A DNA stretch of 64,000 nucleotides. Source: Carettochelys insculpta (lineage: Eukaryota > Chordata > Testudines > Carettochelyidae). Location: contig NC_134138.1 in NCBI RefSeq assembly GCF_033958435.1, forward strand, positions 176,374,798-176,438,797, read 5' to 3'. The notes beneath the pieces are model-generated. The model was given only the letters and a program-made list of their open reading frames with translations, ran no database searches and had not been told where the DNA came from. The position numbers were made by a program, and so were the translations under genes. Within the stretch, counting starts at the first letter, position 1. Each line of letters starts with the position of its first letter. This document shows positions 1-11,837 of this stretch, in pieces.

Positions 1-1040
1 ATACAGGTCTGGAGATTTTTGTCACTATATAGCCCATTAAAAAGGATCTTCTCTATTATGCAGATCCATAGGGTTTTTTGAGTAATTTGTAATAAAGTTA
101 TTTAAACCCTTGTGGTGTCATCATTCTTCAGTTCTCTGGGACCCTTGGAAAAAAGAATAAATATTACACATTCCTCAAAGCTGTAGTGTTTTGGACACTG
201 AGGTCCACATCCTGCTGGGTTTAGTGAGGTACAGTTCCAACTGGACCATTAATTTACTGTGATTTGGGGAATGGAGGGGAAGTTAAAAGAAAAGGGTGTG
301 CTAAAGCATACGGAACTTATTTTCCAAAGCTGTTGACTGACAATTTTCAAGTTCAGCTTGAGTTCTAAGGGAAGTTTGGGTCAGTTATTTTAGCTGAACA
401 TATTTATTCTTTCCCAGGTAGAAGATGACTTCAATAAATGTATATATCTGGAAAAACCTAGTGGGGTTTTAAGCAGATATGTGCTCAGTAAAATACATAC
501 CACTAAGCTCATCTCAGGAGAAAAACTAGAAAACGTGATTGCAGCAGTCATCCAGACTTGTTTTCATGACATTGACACTACTGTCAAAAACTATATATTC
601 AAGTTTCCATGGCCATGTGCCTAGTGATTTTGAGATCTATTTCAGTTTTTAAGCAAACTTTAAAAATTAGTAACTTTAGTAAATTTCCTAATGCCTTGAA
701 AGCACAGAGTAGCTATTTAATTTTATCTTTTGATTTCTCAGTGTGCTGAAAACTAACAATCACTGAATATTTATTTGCCATTTCATTGTCTTTAGCTACC
801 AATTCATCCATTTTAAAAAGAGTAAAAACAAATACTTAGGTATTTCTAAAAAGACAACCCACAATGTGTTTTTCTAGATGTCTTGTGTTCCCAGTGTAAA
901 TAATTGTCTGTCTATATCAGATAGAGAGGCTATATTACAGGTTTCAATCTACAGTGTAGGTAAGGACCCGCTTTCATTAATCTTAATAAATGTCTCTTTT
1001 ATTATACTTCATTCAATTTCAGTGGCAGAGCATTTCTCTA
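1..1040. other. AT-rich spacer, nothing recognised
   Basis: No ORF with a recognisable domain, no terminal repeats and no familiar repeat tail was seen. The short reading frames on both strands look like chance. Confidence 0.6.
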
Positions 1041-1044
1041 CACT

Positions 1045-1238
1045 TAGGGCTTGTCTGCACTTGCCCCCCCCAACTTTGAATGGGGCATGTTAATCAGGGC
1101 GATGAGATATTACTAATGAAGTGCTGCAGTAAATACGCAGCACTTCATTAGGCTAATTTTCCCCTGCAGCAACTTCAAAGTGTCGGCATGCATGTAGCCG
1201 TGGGCACTTCAAAAGTGCCTTTACTCCTCAAAATTTTG
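1045..1238 (+). repeat. Truncated MITE fragment
   Basis: It opens with GGCTTGTCTGCACTTGCC, a variant of the terminal sequence shared by MITEs in this window, and has the usual internal features (TAATGAAGTGCTG, CTTCATTAG, CTTCAAA blocks). No matching right end is present because the next element begins directly at 1239, so it is either truncated or interrupted. Confidence 0.5.
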
Positions 1239-1651
1239 GGCTGTGGCTACACTAGCCCCCCGCCTTTTGAAAGGGGGATGCTAATAAACCACTTTGAGAC
1301 ATGTGCTTTTTGAAAGTGCTGCTTTTGAAATGCACACTGTTTGTGTAGACAGGGGCCCTTCAAAAGGACCCCTGGATGTCGAAAGCCCCTTCTTCCTGCT
1401 TGGTTTTGGGAAAGCACCCTTCTTGCTAAATTTTTTCAGGAAGTGGGGGTGCTTTCGAAAGCACGGCTTCCTTTTGAAGGTATCCCATCTATGTGGCTAT
1501 TTTGCATTTAGAAAGCAGCACTTTTAACACGGTGAGTGGCTGCCATTATGCAAATGAAGTGCTGAATATTCATATCAATGCCTCATTAGCTTTTTCGATC
1601 TGCTGCTTTTACATGTCTCTTCTGAAAGGGAGGGGCAGTGTAGACGCAGCT
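1239..1651. mobile_element. Non-autonomous DNA transposon (MITE, Harbinger-type ends)
   Basis: About 413 bp. The left end is GGCTGTGGCTACACTAGCCC and the right end is GGGCAGTGTAGACGCAGC, which are imperfect inverted repeats of each other. The interior is palindrome-rich (CTTTTGAAAG, CTTTCGAAAG) and non-coding. No clean target duplication was found. Assignment to the Harbinger superfamily rests on its ends resembling those of the coding elements at 16.8 and 52.7 kb. Confidence 0.6.
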
Positions 1652-2394
1652 GCAGTGTTTAAACTGCTAGTGCTGCAAAGAGTCACAGGAGATAGATTAA
1701 AGGGCCACTTGTGGTTTGTGGGTCTTAGTCTGAGTATCTCTGTTTTAGTGGCACCTGCTGCTGGTCAAGTGGCTCTGCTTGTTCTTCTGTAGTAGAGTGC
1801 CTTTAAAATGCTGACTGAAACTGGATATTTTCCTGACAGTCACACAGCAAATATAAAACCATAACCACTGTTCCTTCTAATTTTCTTCCTGCATATGGAA
1901 TAGAAGTCTTTTAGAGTATCAGGAAATGTGAAACATGCACTGATGTGATCATGGGGAATTCCTGGCAAAAGAAAAAATAGTTTTTTTCAAGTTTTATCAT
2001 GGTTCTCCAGGGTTGTTCATATTGCAGATTTTCGTGACTCTGAAATATTTGCATAAACAATGAATCTTTAAAAGTTTTTTTTTCTCCATGTTAGAAACTT
2101 TAGGATCTACTTCCAACCCAGGAATGAAAACTAACTATTCTAAAACAAATTAGAGTAAATTCTTTCATATCTGGCATTCTATCATTTGGAACTCTCAAAT
2201 AGCCGGCATTTGAACCATAAGAAAATTTTAGTTTTGTTTCCTTTATAGTGAAAATAAATGCAAATAAATACAGCAAATACAGTATAAGTTTACAGTGTAC
2301 AATACTACTGTTTTTGGTAAATAAAGTACTCTGCATACATTTTTGTTTGTTTCTCAATATCTAATCATGTTTTTCTTTAGTGTTATGTATTGCT

Positions 2395-2470
2395 AGGTAT
2401 ACCTCTCTATTATCCAGAATATTTAAATATCCAACAATCTTCATGTCCCGGGCCTGTTGGATATGAAAGA
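2395..2470. repeat. Unidentified dispersed repeat, copy 1
   Basis: The stretch around ATCCAGAATATTTAAATATCC followed by GGGCCTGTTGGATATG matches 35635-35700 with moderate divergence, so it belongs to an old dispersed family. It may be the end of a larger AT-rich transposon extending left to about 2100, which I cannot name. Confidence 0.4.
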
Positions 2471-2499
2471 GTTTACTGTAGTGAGAAAGTAAGCACTGA

Positions 2500-2690
2500 A
2501 TCAGAAACAACAAGCAGTCCTGTGACACCTTAGAACCTAACAAACTTATTAGGTCATGAATTTTCATGGGTGGGCTTTACCCACAAAAGCTCATGATTTA
2601 ACAAATATGTTAACCTCAAAGGTGCCACAGATCTGCATGTTAATTGTGCCGCAACAGACTAACACAGCTACCCATCTGACACAAAATCAG
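2500..2690. repeat. Two Penelope-like 3' tails, head to head
   Basis: The left half, read on the minus strand, and the right half, read on plus, both match the tail pattern 'CCCACGAAAGCTTATG...TAA.TTTGTTAG.CT.TAAGGTGCCAC.GGACT' that lies downstream of the GIY-YIG reading frame near 31.2 kb. The two tails meet at about 2572-2585 (GGGTGGGCTTTACCCAC), making a short palindrome. No coding part is left. Confidence 0.55.
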
Positions 2691-3182
2691 AGAATACCAT
2701 TAAAATTCCTGTTATTAAGACACAATTAGAAAGTTAAAGAATTCTCAAGAAGTCTAGAAAGGAAGGTTAATGGATGGAGCTGTTAATGTATGCAAACAGG
2801 TAGATGAATAGTAGATGGCATCAACAGTCACTGAAAGCCAGAGAAAGGAATATGTACCTTCAATCTGAACTTCAAATATTCACTAGAAAAGAAGTGCTGC
2901 AATTTCTGACATAATTCTCAAATACACACATTCTTTTACAAGCATCTTCAGAATTAGGGTTGAGTGAGTGACTGAGAATGAATTATATGGTTTGATGACT
3001 CTCTATGGACCCTCCTGCAGACCATCTCTCCAGTCTTTTCCAATAATACAATTATCTTGAAAGGCAGATGGAGACCATAGAATACTTTTATAACAACTAG
3101 TTCATATTTTACACAACAAGGGATTATACAGAATGGTACTGTACTTTATAAAAGTAACTTAAAATGAGTGTTTCTTGATTGA
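2691..3182. other. Spacer, nothing recognised
   Basis: AT-rich sequence without a supported gene or repeat. Confidence 0.5.
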
Positions 3183-3570
3183 TTTAAGGTCAGAAGGGAC
3201 TCCTATGATAATCTAGTCTGACATCCTGCATAACATCATCCAACAAACATCACTGACTGTAACTTCTGGTTGAATACAGTAAATCTTTTTGAATGTATGC
3301 CGAATCTATCACATCACTATTATCCATTACTCCATTGGTTAATTATCCTTCCTGTTAAAAAGGTGTGCCTCATTTCTTGGCTGAATTCACATACTTGAGC
3401 TTTTAACAACTGAGCCATGGTATGCTTTTGTGTTTAAATTAAAGAATTTTGTACAATCAGAAATCTCTTCCCCTCTCAACAGTGATCAAGAAATCTCAAT
3501 CTTCTCTTAGATAGACTAAATAGATCAAGTTCTTAAATCTCACACAGTTTCCAAGATTGAAAGATTATAG
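3183..3570 (-). mobile_element. CR1 LINE 3' fragment
   Basis: AAGGTCAGAAGGGACTCCTATGATAATC followed by TAGTCTGACATCC is the reverse complement of the conserved CR1 3' end (GACTAGAT-ATC--AG--GTCCCTTCTGACCTT). Homology fades leftward of the tail and to the right after about 3570. It is 5'-truncated, as most CR1 copies are, and non-coding. Confidence 0.7.
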
Positions 3571-6570
3571 GTGAGGACACTAATGTCAGTCTCAGTGAAA
3601 ATCTGGTTTGATCTAATTAACAGAGAAATGCAAACATACACAAGGGGAAGAGTTTAAAATTGTTTTGGAGACATTGTTGAACCTTTCTATTATTCAGAAA
3701 ACATAGCAGATCTTAAATATTGAGACCATGGATGGGCCCTGTCACAGAAAGGGAGTCTGAAACATGACTGATGGAATCTAATCCCAAATTCCTTCAAAAA
3801 ACAAAATGTCGTTCCTATATCCATTTATACAAGTAGGTTGTGTCATGCTTTATTACAGCAACTGATGGGAAATTGTGTGTGTGTGTGTGTACTTGTGTGC
3901 ACACCTCCACGTGTGAGGAGGAAACCACCAAAGGTGAGGTGAGACAGTTGAGAATTTTGAAATTTGTTAAAAGGTGGGCTGTTCGGTCAGGTCATCATCA
4001 ATCAAGTGTATTTTAGAATAGTTGGTGTGGTTAGCAATTGGCTAGGTGCTGAAAAAAACAAGTAAAGATATATTAGTACCTACTAAATACAGAGTGGCAG
4101 ATGTGCCTTCAGTTGCCACTGGGATAAAGGGGGCACAATTTAATTTTGAGACTGTGACTTTAATACCACTTCTCTTTTGCCATTTCCTCACCCATACCTC
4201 TGCAATCCTTCCACTTCCCTCTCTCACTTCCCTTTGCCTTCTTAAGAGGAGCAGTGAATAGCATTTCAGTAATGATTTAGTTAGACCCTATTTTTCCTCC
4301 TTTACACCCTCATCCTCAGTTCAACTCTTCTGATTTTCCATTAGACCGACTTCTCACATTCAGGGAGGTGCAATTTTGCCAGAAGGGTTAAGACCCAGCT
4401 CCTTATTGCTTTTTTATACACATAACTTTGATTAATTTCAAAGGTCATTAGGCACCTTAGATACCTATAAGGATATTCCCCTAGGAGTCGGTATTACGGG
4501 GAAACAAAACAATGCAACATCAAGGCAAGTTAAATTAGTCACTGTACCTGTAGCACTAATGAAGTGTTAGAGTTAATCTTCAAGATGTTCTGATCAAACA
4601 TATCAAGGAGGAAGTATTTCAGGTAATTTCCTAAGCTTGTCTATCAAACTTGTCTGAAAAATAAGAAAACAAGAAGAAGTTGAGCAAAATTAGATTGGGT
4701 TCCCAGGGGTCTTTGTTTTGTGTTTTTTTGCTACATTAAATATATACTTTACAACTATATCTCCCATCATGTTGAAAATGGTGATTCTTGGACAACACCA
4801 GTTCTCTGAAACTCCCCACAACTCAAGAGATATATTAAATGCCACAAGTGTCACTCAGAACTCTTGGACATATTGTCTTCAACTCAGACACACAGTGGGT
4901 ACAAAAACATGTCAGGATCCAATGTTCTACAAACTTTTTTTCTCCATAGTCCACAAATCCATGAACTGCTTCTTTTACCTCCCCCACAGCAAACAAATCT
5001 ACCAACTGTCTCCCTACCACTACCTCCTCAAACTTTATATTCTGCACTCTCTCATCCACCACATATTTCTCTCATCCCTTTACACAAAATACTAACCTTA
5101 ACCCATATACCCATTCAGATTCTTCAACTTTACTTCAGTTTCCAATGGGTGAAATAGCATTGTCTTCTGTGTGAAAATAAGACAGGAGAATCTGTTTAAG
5201 GGCAGTGAAACTTCTGCTCTCTCCACTTCACCCATACACCTCTGTTCAACCACTTTTTACAGAGCATGGCTGTTGACTAGGCAGGTGAGAGATTCCTGCT
5301 GAACCATCTCCCCTGCTCCAGTCTCCTCCCCTTTGGCACAACAGTGGTACTATTGGTTCTTCTGTTAATATTATCCACACTACTTTGCAGGGAGAGGAAG
5401 GTTTTTCTTCGGAATCTGTGCAGTAGCAGATAGGGCTAAGTGCTGAAACACTACTGTCATTCAGGAAACTGGTATTCTTCTTGTCCCTCTTGTGACAACC
5501 AGAGCAAGTGGCACAGAGTACGTTGTTATTACATTAACTATGAAAGCTGTGGCTTAAGCAGCAACTAGAGAACTGCTTGACTGGAAAGTTCATAATTTTA
5601 TTAAGATCCCTGTGCAACCCATCTGGCTACTCACTGGTAACCATAGAAAACCAGGAGCTCGATAATCACTCTGCAGAGTAGAAGGCTAAGTGACAGATAT
5701 TTACCATCACAAAATAGTTATCCAATGCATATTATGATGGGGTCGCATAGGGCATACCATCTTGATTGAACAAGAATCTCCATTGTTAAACAGCTTCAGC
5801 TAATGTGTCAACACTCTGGCAGTAGAGATGGTAACCACTCGTATCTTCCATGAATTGGTATAAAAGGAGACTTGTAACATACACTTATCAGTGGGTTACA
5901 TTAGCATTCAGCTAGGTTTCCATAATGCGATGACATCATGAGCTCAAATGGAGAACAGCATGAAGGTTACAATGGGGATAAACAGAGCAAAATGTGCTTC
6001 TGTTTTCCTATTTTGACATGTTTTTAATGAAGTGAAAGATGCAAGCCAAAGCAGATATTTTGCCTCCAAACAGCCAAAGGGCATCTTTTCTGATGGTGCA
6101 CATTTGTCATTCCCATAAAGAGCAATACAGTCTCAGTAGCAAACCTCATCCTTTGAAGCTAGAAAGGGTGCTAAGGAAAAAAGCAAAGCACATCATTGGC
6201 CCGAAGGCAACGCATATCACCATGCATACTAGGTAAGCATCACCTGCCACCTAGCTCAAGAGTATTTGCATGGCTCTTTTTCAAGTTTATTGAACTTTCT
6301 ATGTTCCGCTCTGTGTTCTGCCAAGAATTAGATGGTCTAATTTGTATTTAATAATTTACTATTACTTATTTAACTCAAGGAATTTCCCCCCTCAAAAGTG
6401 GTTGTGCAGTTATCTGGTGCATTATATGACAGACCTGTGCTCAAGGAAGCATCATCAGCTAGGCACCTAATCAGCTGTTGACCACTACCAACCACTTCTG
6501 TCTCATTTTAACTCTGTGCTTCCTATGTCTATCTGTTGTGCCCATCTGGTGTCTATTTTCTTATGCTAGA
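3571..6570. other. AT-rich spacer with a short (GT)n tract
   Basis: No gene or known repeat supported. A GT microsatellite lies at 3874-3890. Overlapping frames at 4718-5157 show no domain, have pyrimidine-rich low-complexity composition, and are treated as chance. Confidence 0.55.
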
Positions 6571-6975
6571 GGCTACGGTTACATGACAGTGCTCTGTCGA
6601 CAGAAGTTGCTGTTGGAAGAGATTTCCCGACGAACCTTTTTTTGACAGAGTGCAGCCACATACAAAAGCAAATCAAGGGAGTGCTCCACTCTGTTGACAG
6701 AGTGGCTGGATTGCCCAGGTGCTCTCTCCACAAAACAGGCACCCAGAAGCACAGCAGACAGGGCTGCACATTGTTGTGGATGCTCTGTCTGTTGAAAGAG
6801 GCTCCCTAGGGGTGTTTATACAGTTGTTTTGTCAACAGAAATCTGTCAACAAAGGTATTATGCCTCAAGTTTTCATGCAGAACTCTGCCACCAAAAGTGC
6901 TGAGTTTTCTTGCTACACTGTAGACAAAACCCATTTTGTGTTTTGTTGATAAAACTCTCCAGTATACATGTAACG
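6571..6975. mobile_element. MITE, family D (TGTTGACA-rich)
   Basis: It begins GGCTACGGTTACATGACAG and ends TCCAGTATACATGTAAC, a diverged inverted match. The interior carries repeated TGTTGACAGA / TCTGTCAACA blocks, shared with copies at 9503, 36145, 37511 and 55021. It is about 405 bp and non-coding. The apparent ORFs on both strands are produced by the palindromic interior. Confidence 0.65.
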
Positions 6976-6976
6976 T

Positions 6977-7405
6977 AAGTTCATGAATTCATTCAGCAAA
7001 TCCTGCATTTTTGTACATGACCCTTCTTGAGGCCCTTAGGTGCTACTGTGATGCAAATAATAGGTATTATTGACCTGGTGCAAATCTACTAGCTGCGCAA
7101 CATTTCCTTTCCTTTAGTTTTATTGTGTAGTTTGATTGTATAAAATAGTTTACATGCAACCATGAGACAAAATGATGCTGCAGTTCAAAAAGCCACAGAC
7201 ATCATACAGTAGTGAAAAAAGGGCAGAGGAAACTACACTACAAAGGCTATTAAATTAGAAGATTAGAAATGAAAGTTTTGAAAAGATACATTTTGAAATT
7301 GTGTCGTAAAAGAGAATACCTCAGTGTTTGTGAAAAAGAAATGTTGGCTTGAGAGTCAGAGAATTAATTCCTGATCTCCTGCGAGCACACGCAAACATGA
7401 ACGCT
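6977..7405. other. Spacer, nothing recognised
   Basis: AT-rich sequence. About 7025-7070 has a weak match to the tail of the MIR/L2-type repeats annotated elsewhere in the window, too short to call. Confidence 0.5.
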
Positions 7406-7407
7406 CT

Positions 7408-7478
7408 GGCTCTGATCCAAAGCTCTGTGAGTCAGTGGAAATCTTATATGACTTCAGTGAGTTTTGAATTGGGTCTTA
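7408..7478. repeat. Short palindromic dispersed repeat
   Basis: GATCCAAAGCTCTGTGAGTCAGTGG and GACTTCAGTGAGTTTTGAATTGGG are imperfect inverted halves of a repeat that recurs at 38660-38735. It is non-coding, and its class is unknown. Confidence 0.4.
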
Positions 7479-7639
7479 TATACATAATTTCTATTTAAGT
7501 CAGTAGAATTACTCATCTCCTCCAGGGTGCAGAGAGCTGGATGCAGGAGAATGAAGGCCTCTCCCCGCAGAGTGGGAATGGCATGGCAGTGGAGGTGGCC
7601 AGAGAACTGGGAAGAAAAGAAAATGTTTTACCAACCAGC

Positions 7640-7860
7640 TCAAATCTGAAGTGACAGTCCACATTCCTTTGTGCTTCCCTAGGAGTGTGTCTCAAGCCTG
7701 ATATGGTCTGTTCTGGTGTTGCTATGGTCTGAAGAAGTGGGTCTGTCCCACGAAAGCTCACCTAATAAACTATTTCGCTTGTCTTTAAAGTGCTACTTGA
7801 CTGCTTTTTGTTTTGATAGTGTATAGACTAGCATGGCTCCTTCTCTCTTACAACTCGCTC
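7640..7860 (+). repeat. Penelope-like 3' tail (variant)
   Basis: TCTGAAGAAGTGGGTCTGTCCCACGAAAGCTCA, then TAATAAACTATTT, GTCTTTAAAGTGCTACTTGACTG and a final GTATAGACTAGCATGGCT follow the same order of blocks as the tails at 2.5, 31.2 and 50.2 kb, but as a different subfamily. The right end abuts the MITE at 7861. Confidence 0.5.
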
Positions 7861-8139
7861 TACGGGTGCGTCTACACTAGGAACTAACTGCAAAGTTAAT
7901 TTCAAAGTTAGGGGATACTTCGAAGTAGCCTGCAGAGCATCTACACACATTTTCCCATACTTCAAAGTTAACTTTGAAGTAAGGAAGTCCAACTTCAAAG
8001 TCCTTACTCCATTCCCGGACTTTAACTTCAAAGTAGGGTGTGTGTAGATGCTCAACTTCAAAGTCTGATACTTCGAACTTGTACTTCAAAGTAAGCAACT
8101 TTTTTTGTAGTGTATTTTTGTAGCGTAGACACGACCTAG
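7861..8139. mobile_element. MITE, family B (CTTCAAAGT-rich)
   Basis: About 279 bp with ends GGGTGCGTCTACACTAGGAAC and GTAGCGTAGACACGACC as inverted repeats. The interior is a series of ACTTCAAAGT / ACTTTGAAGT palindromes. A second copy lies at 56197-56432. The flanks allow a CTA duplication if the ends are taken one base further out. Non-coding. Confidence 0.65.
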
Positions 8140-8374
8140 GTGTGGTTAATTCTCCATGCCGATTACTGTATTTTTTTTCATCAAAGCAATTCCTGCAACA
8201 TCTACTGTCATTCATCATTGAAAACCTGTCAAATAAACCATAACCCCTCCCTTTTACTTACAGCCCTCTCTATGTCTTCCTTCTTCTGCATTTTTCTAAA
8301 AAGCTGTTAGAATGAATTTCATCACCTGATTTTCAATCCTGGATTAATGAAAATAGCTTCACAGAAAACAGCAG

Positions 8375-8631
8375 GGCTGTGTCTACTCTTACAAAAAACT
8401 TCAAAATGGCCAGCTGGGAGGAATAAGGGGATTTCGATGTTGGCAGGGTCCTTTCGAAAAGGACCCCCGTGTAGAGAAGCGGTGGGTGAGCGAGCTGTGG
8501 CACTTTTGAAGTGCCACGGCCAGTAGCATGCTAATGAGCTGCCAAATATTCATTTCAGTGCCTCATTAGTATTCTTCAATTTGGCCATTAGCATGGCCAT
8601 TTCAATGTTGTTTGTAAGTGTAGATGTAGCC
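8375..8631. mobile_element. MITE, family F (short copy)
   Basis: It starts GGCTGTGTCTACTCTTAC and ends GTAAGTGTAGATGTAGCC. Inside are AAATGGCCA, the palindrome TCCTTTCGAAAAGGA and the CCTCATTAGTATTCTTCAA block shared with the longer copies at 32100 and 51250. About 257 bp. Internal sequence is missing relative to those copies. Confidence 0.65.
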
Positions 8632-8772
8632 TAAGGAAATAAGAGTGACTTCTCCTGATGAATGACAAAGAGAAAACACTAGCTAACTGCTCATACCCCT
8701 GGTACGATCTCCCTCCCTCCACTCCACCTCTCCCCATGTAAAATGAGCATTTGTGACAACTACCAAACCAAG

Positions 8773-9030
8773 GTTAAGTCTACACTGGGATAAAAGACAC
8801 CACAGCTAGCTTGGGTCAGCTGACTTGGGCTTGTAGATTTCAGGTTCTGGGGCTTAAAACAACCAATGTGTAGACATTTGGGCTTGGGATGGAGCCTGAG
8901 CTCTGGGTCTTGCAACTCGTGCAGGTTTTGATCGCTCAGGCACCTTCTTTACCCTGAGTGTCTACACAGACATTTTTCAGGCTGAGCCCCAGGAGCTTTA
9001 CTTAGCTGACCCAGGCCTGCTGCACTTTCT
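8773..9030. mobile_element. Non-autonomous DNA transposon fragment
   Basis: It starts TTAAGTCTACACTGGGATAA and includes TTGGGTCAGCTGACTTGGGCTTG and several GGGCTTGGG / GCCTGAGC blocks, ending near GTGTCTACACAGACA. This looks like a terminal-inverted-repeat element different from families A-H. I cannot place its superfamily. Confidence 0.45.
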
Positions 9031-9039
9031 GTTATAAGA

Positions 9040-9340
9040 AGGTAAGAACATGAGAATGGCCACACTAAGGTCAGACCAAAGGTAGATGTATTCTGAGATC
9101 CCTGAAGTCCTCCTATATGCAGTCATCAAGAAAGCATGATACAGTCTATTGATGTGTACTATTCTTGACCTTCAGTGACTGCACCAACAAATGAAAGGAC
9201 AATTCAAATCCTTATCTATTCAGCCTCTGCTAGGACTACCAACAAAAATGTTGTAGCTAGTTACCGGATGCTTTACCTGGTCATGTGATGCAGGTGTTAG
9301 TTATCCTTCTGTAATCCAAACACAGGAATAACAATTTCAG
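9040..9340. repeat. Possible CR1-related fragment
   Basis: GTAAGAACATGAGAATGGCCACACTAAGGTCAGACCAAAGG resembles the AAGAACATAAGAA-GGCCATACTGGGTCAGACCAAAGG motif common in reptile CR1-associated repeats. The remainder is too diverged to judge. Confidence 0.3.
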
Positions 9341-9502
9341 GCTCTGACCAGCACTCCTGTGTCTCATATCTTTATTACATTAGCCTTATAAACTTTCTCT
9401 AAGAAATCATAGCCCCCTCTGACTTACGCTTATCTGATGGAATCACATTTAAAAAAGGCACACCTCACCCTGCCACAGTCAGCAGTTTACGGCCACCTCT
9501 TA

Positions 9503-9752
9503 AGGACCACCTCTACATTAGAAGCATCTGTTTGCAGAAGTTACAGTTGGAAGAGATGTTCCAACAAAACTTCCGTCAACAGATTACATCTATACACAAA
9601 AGTGGATCAATCTTTTGACCCGCTCTGTTGACGAAAGGGCCCCCAGAGCATCTACACATAAACTATCAACAAAGTATATTTTGTGTGTAGATGCTCCACA
9701 AGTTTTGTGGACAAAACCCCAGTTTTGTTGACAAAACTGTCTAGTGTACACT
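9503..9752. mobile_element. MITE, family D (deleted copy)
   Basis: It starts near GACCACCTCTACATTAG and ends CTGTCTAGTGTACACTTAG, with TTTTGTTGACAAAACT inside, as in the other family D copies. About 250 bp. An internal GCATCTACACATAAAC ... TGTGTGTAGATGC palindrome makes up the centre. Confidence 0.55.
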
Positions 9753-11220
9753 TAGTAAGAAGTCTAGTGCAGTGATGCTTTAGCCCTCTGGCTAAGGGCA
9801 TACTTGCATTCTGCTCCACTCAGAATGTTACCTTTGATTTATTTAGAGTGCAAAATTAATCAATCGCTCATTAGATTCTTCATCCTGGAAGCCACACTCA
9901 TTATTATTGAGGATGAAATTTGTGAGTGGTGTATAAAAACATGGAAACTTTACTTAAAACCCAAGTATAAGGATGAGCATACAAAAGACTAATACACAGG
10001 AGACCCTTGATGTTGATGTTGACTTACTCGCAACATCATGCAAATTGTTGGAAAGAAAGACAAAAGAAACAGTCAGATGAGATCATTGTAAGTGGGATGT
10101 GGTGATCCAGGCTTCTGCCATTGCCTTTTGCACACTTTTTTTGCACACCTAGACATGGTTGGTGTACATATTTTGGTTGCCTCCTAGCCCTGCCATTATG
10201 CATGGCCTCCAGAGGAACCATAATTGGGATTCCAGTTGCTGACTTAAGCTCTTTGTATTAATACATTTATCAATATTTCCAGTATATTAGTGCAGTTCCA
10301 TACACCAAAAATTCCCTAGAAATACATTGTTTCAAGCACACTGTGTTCTCAGACACGGCTGGCTAAATCTTATAGCCTCAGCATGAATGTTTAACTTCAC
10401 TGCTTCTTAATTCTCACACTAACATGGACCATATGCCATTTTATCTTCCATCTAATTGCACTATACCTTAATTCAGCTCTTTATCAATATTCTTAACATT
10501 TCTTAGTAGGTAAACTATGTTCTGCTTTCCAATTCAGAGCTCCCAAAACTAGGTCAGTGACCAACAGTCAACAACGGCATTACAGTAAAAAAAATAAAAG
10601 TCTATACAGGGATAAAAATAGGAACTCAACAGCATTAGTCAAAGATTCTTCAGCAAGACCCCACCCTTCTGCTTAGGGCTCATCTTCATGCAGCCAGTCC
10701 TTTTGTCTAAACTCCCTGTCCCCCAGTTATCCCATCTTCCTAGAGACTCCCCAAGGGAAACAGCTATATCAGACTAGCCTCCCTCATCAAAGGAGCAGCA
10801 GAGCTCTGCTCTTTCCTGGTAAGCCCTGAGCTGAGCTGGACCCTCTCTTTTAACCGGAAGGAAAGTAAGACAGCATGCCAATCCAGTAAGAAGTAGCCAG
10901 CGGACAGGGAGGAGATGTGGTGTGCTCCCAGTCCAGCTTCTAGGGCTCTCCTGCAGGCTACCATGCTAAGCAGCAAGTTGATGGAAGGAGCTGGCCAGGG
11001 GTGCGTGCCTCCCCACAGATCTGGGACTGCCAGTTAGGGAGTGTGTGTGTGGGGGGGGGTAGGTGCTGAAGTCCTACCTCTGCCCTGAGATTGCCCTTTC
11101 CATTCAGGAGAGAGTGGAAAGCAGGCACGTGCCTGAATGCCTCCTTCCTCACAGGGGAGGGCAGGATGCAGGGGAGTGAATGACCCATGCCGCGTGATTT
11201 TCTCTCAATCCCTGACAGTG
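9753..11220. other. Spacer with a GC-richer segment
   Basis: Nothing recognised from 9.75 to 10.6 kb. About 10640-11220 is richer in C and G and has a short GTGTGTGTGGGGGGGGGG run near 11040; it could be a decayed repeat, but no ends or domains are visible. Confidence 0.45.
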
Positions 11221-11224
11221 AGAA

Positions 11225-11530
11225 AGGGGAACAGCTATCCCCACCCTAAGACTCTCCTCAGACCCCACAACCCTCTGCCCTTAGCCCTGCTCAGAACCCT
11301 CAACCCTGACTCCTGCATCCCCTGCACAAAACCCCAACCCATATATATCTGAACCTCTCCTCACACCCTCAAATCTAACTCCTGCTCCCCTCCCATATTC
11401 CAACCTTCTATCCTGAGCCTCTCCTACACTCCCAACCCTGACTCCTGCACCCAGCCCCCCAACACACACTGCTCTATGCCCTCAGCCAATGCACCACATC
11501 ATAAGCTCCTGCCCTGAACCTCCTGCATTC
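11225..11530. repeat. Degenerate C-rich minisatellite
   Basis: Loosely repeating units of the kind CCCAACCCTGACTCCTGCAC and CCTCAGACCCCACAACCCTCTGCCC recur about eight times with much divergence. The small ORFs on both strands here follow from this repetition. Confidence 0.55.
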
Positions 11531-11837
11531 CACCGCACCCTTAAATTTCTTACAGGGATGGTCATATTGCAACCTCCCCAGCTGTCTTCTCTGAGCTCCC
11601 TACCGCTCCAGTGGGTGCAGGGGAATGCCATATGACAGTATCTGTAAGAAATGTATGTTACTTTCACCTCTGCTTTTAACTCTCCTCTCCGCACCTGCTA
11701 TTAGCTGCAGGTATAATGTGCCAGGGACAAAGCAGCTTCTGACTTTCTTTAGACCCCTGCCCCCACCCACTTGCCATTCTACGTTCAGTATGCCCCTTCA
11801 GAGCCTTCTTCTTACCCCCCTACCCCAGTACCACAGG

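Noticed and set aside
4718..5157. Three overlapping frames of 75-125 codons as a small gene
   Set aside because: Pyrimidine-rich low complexity, no start context or splice structure, no similarity to anything else in the window.
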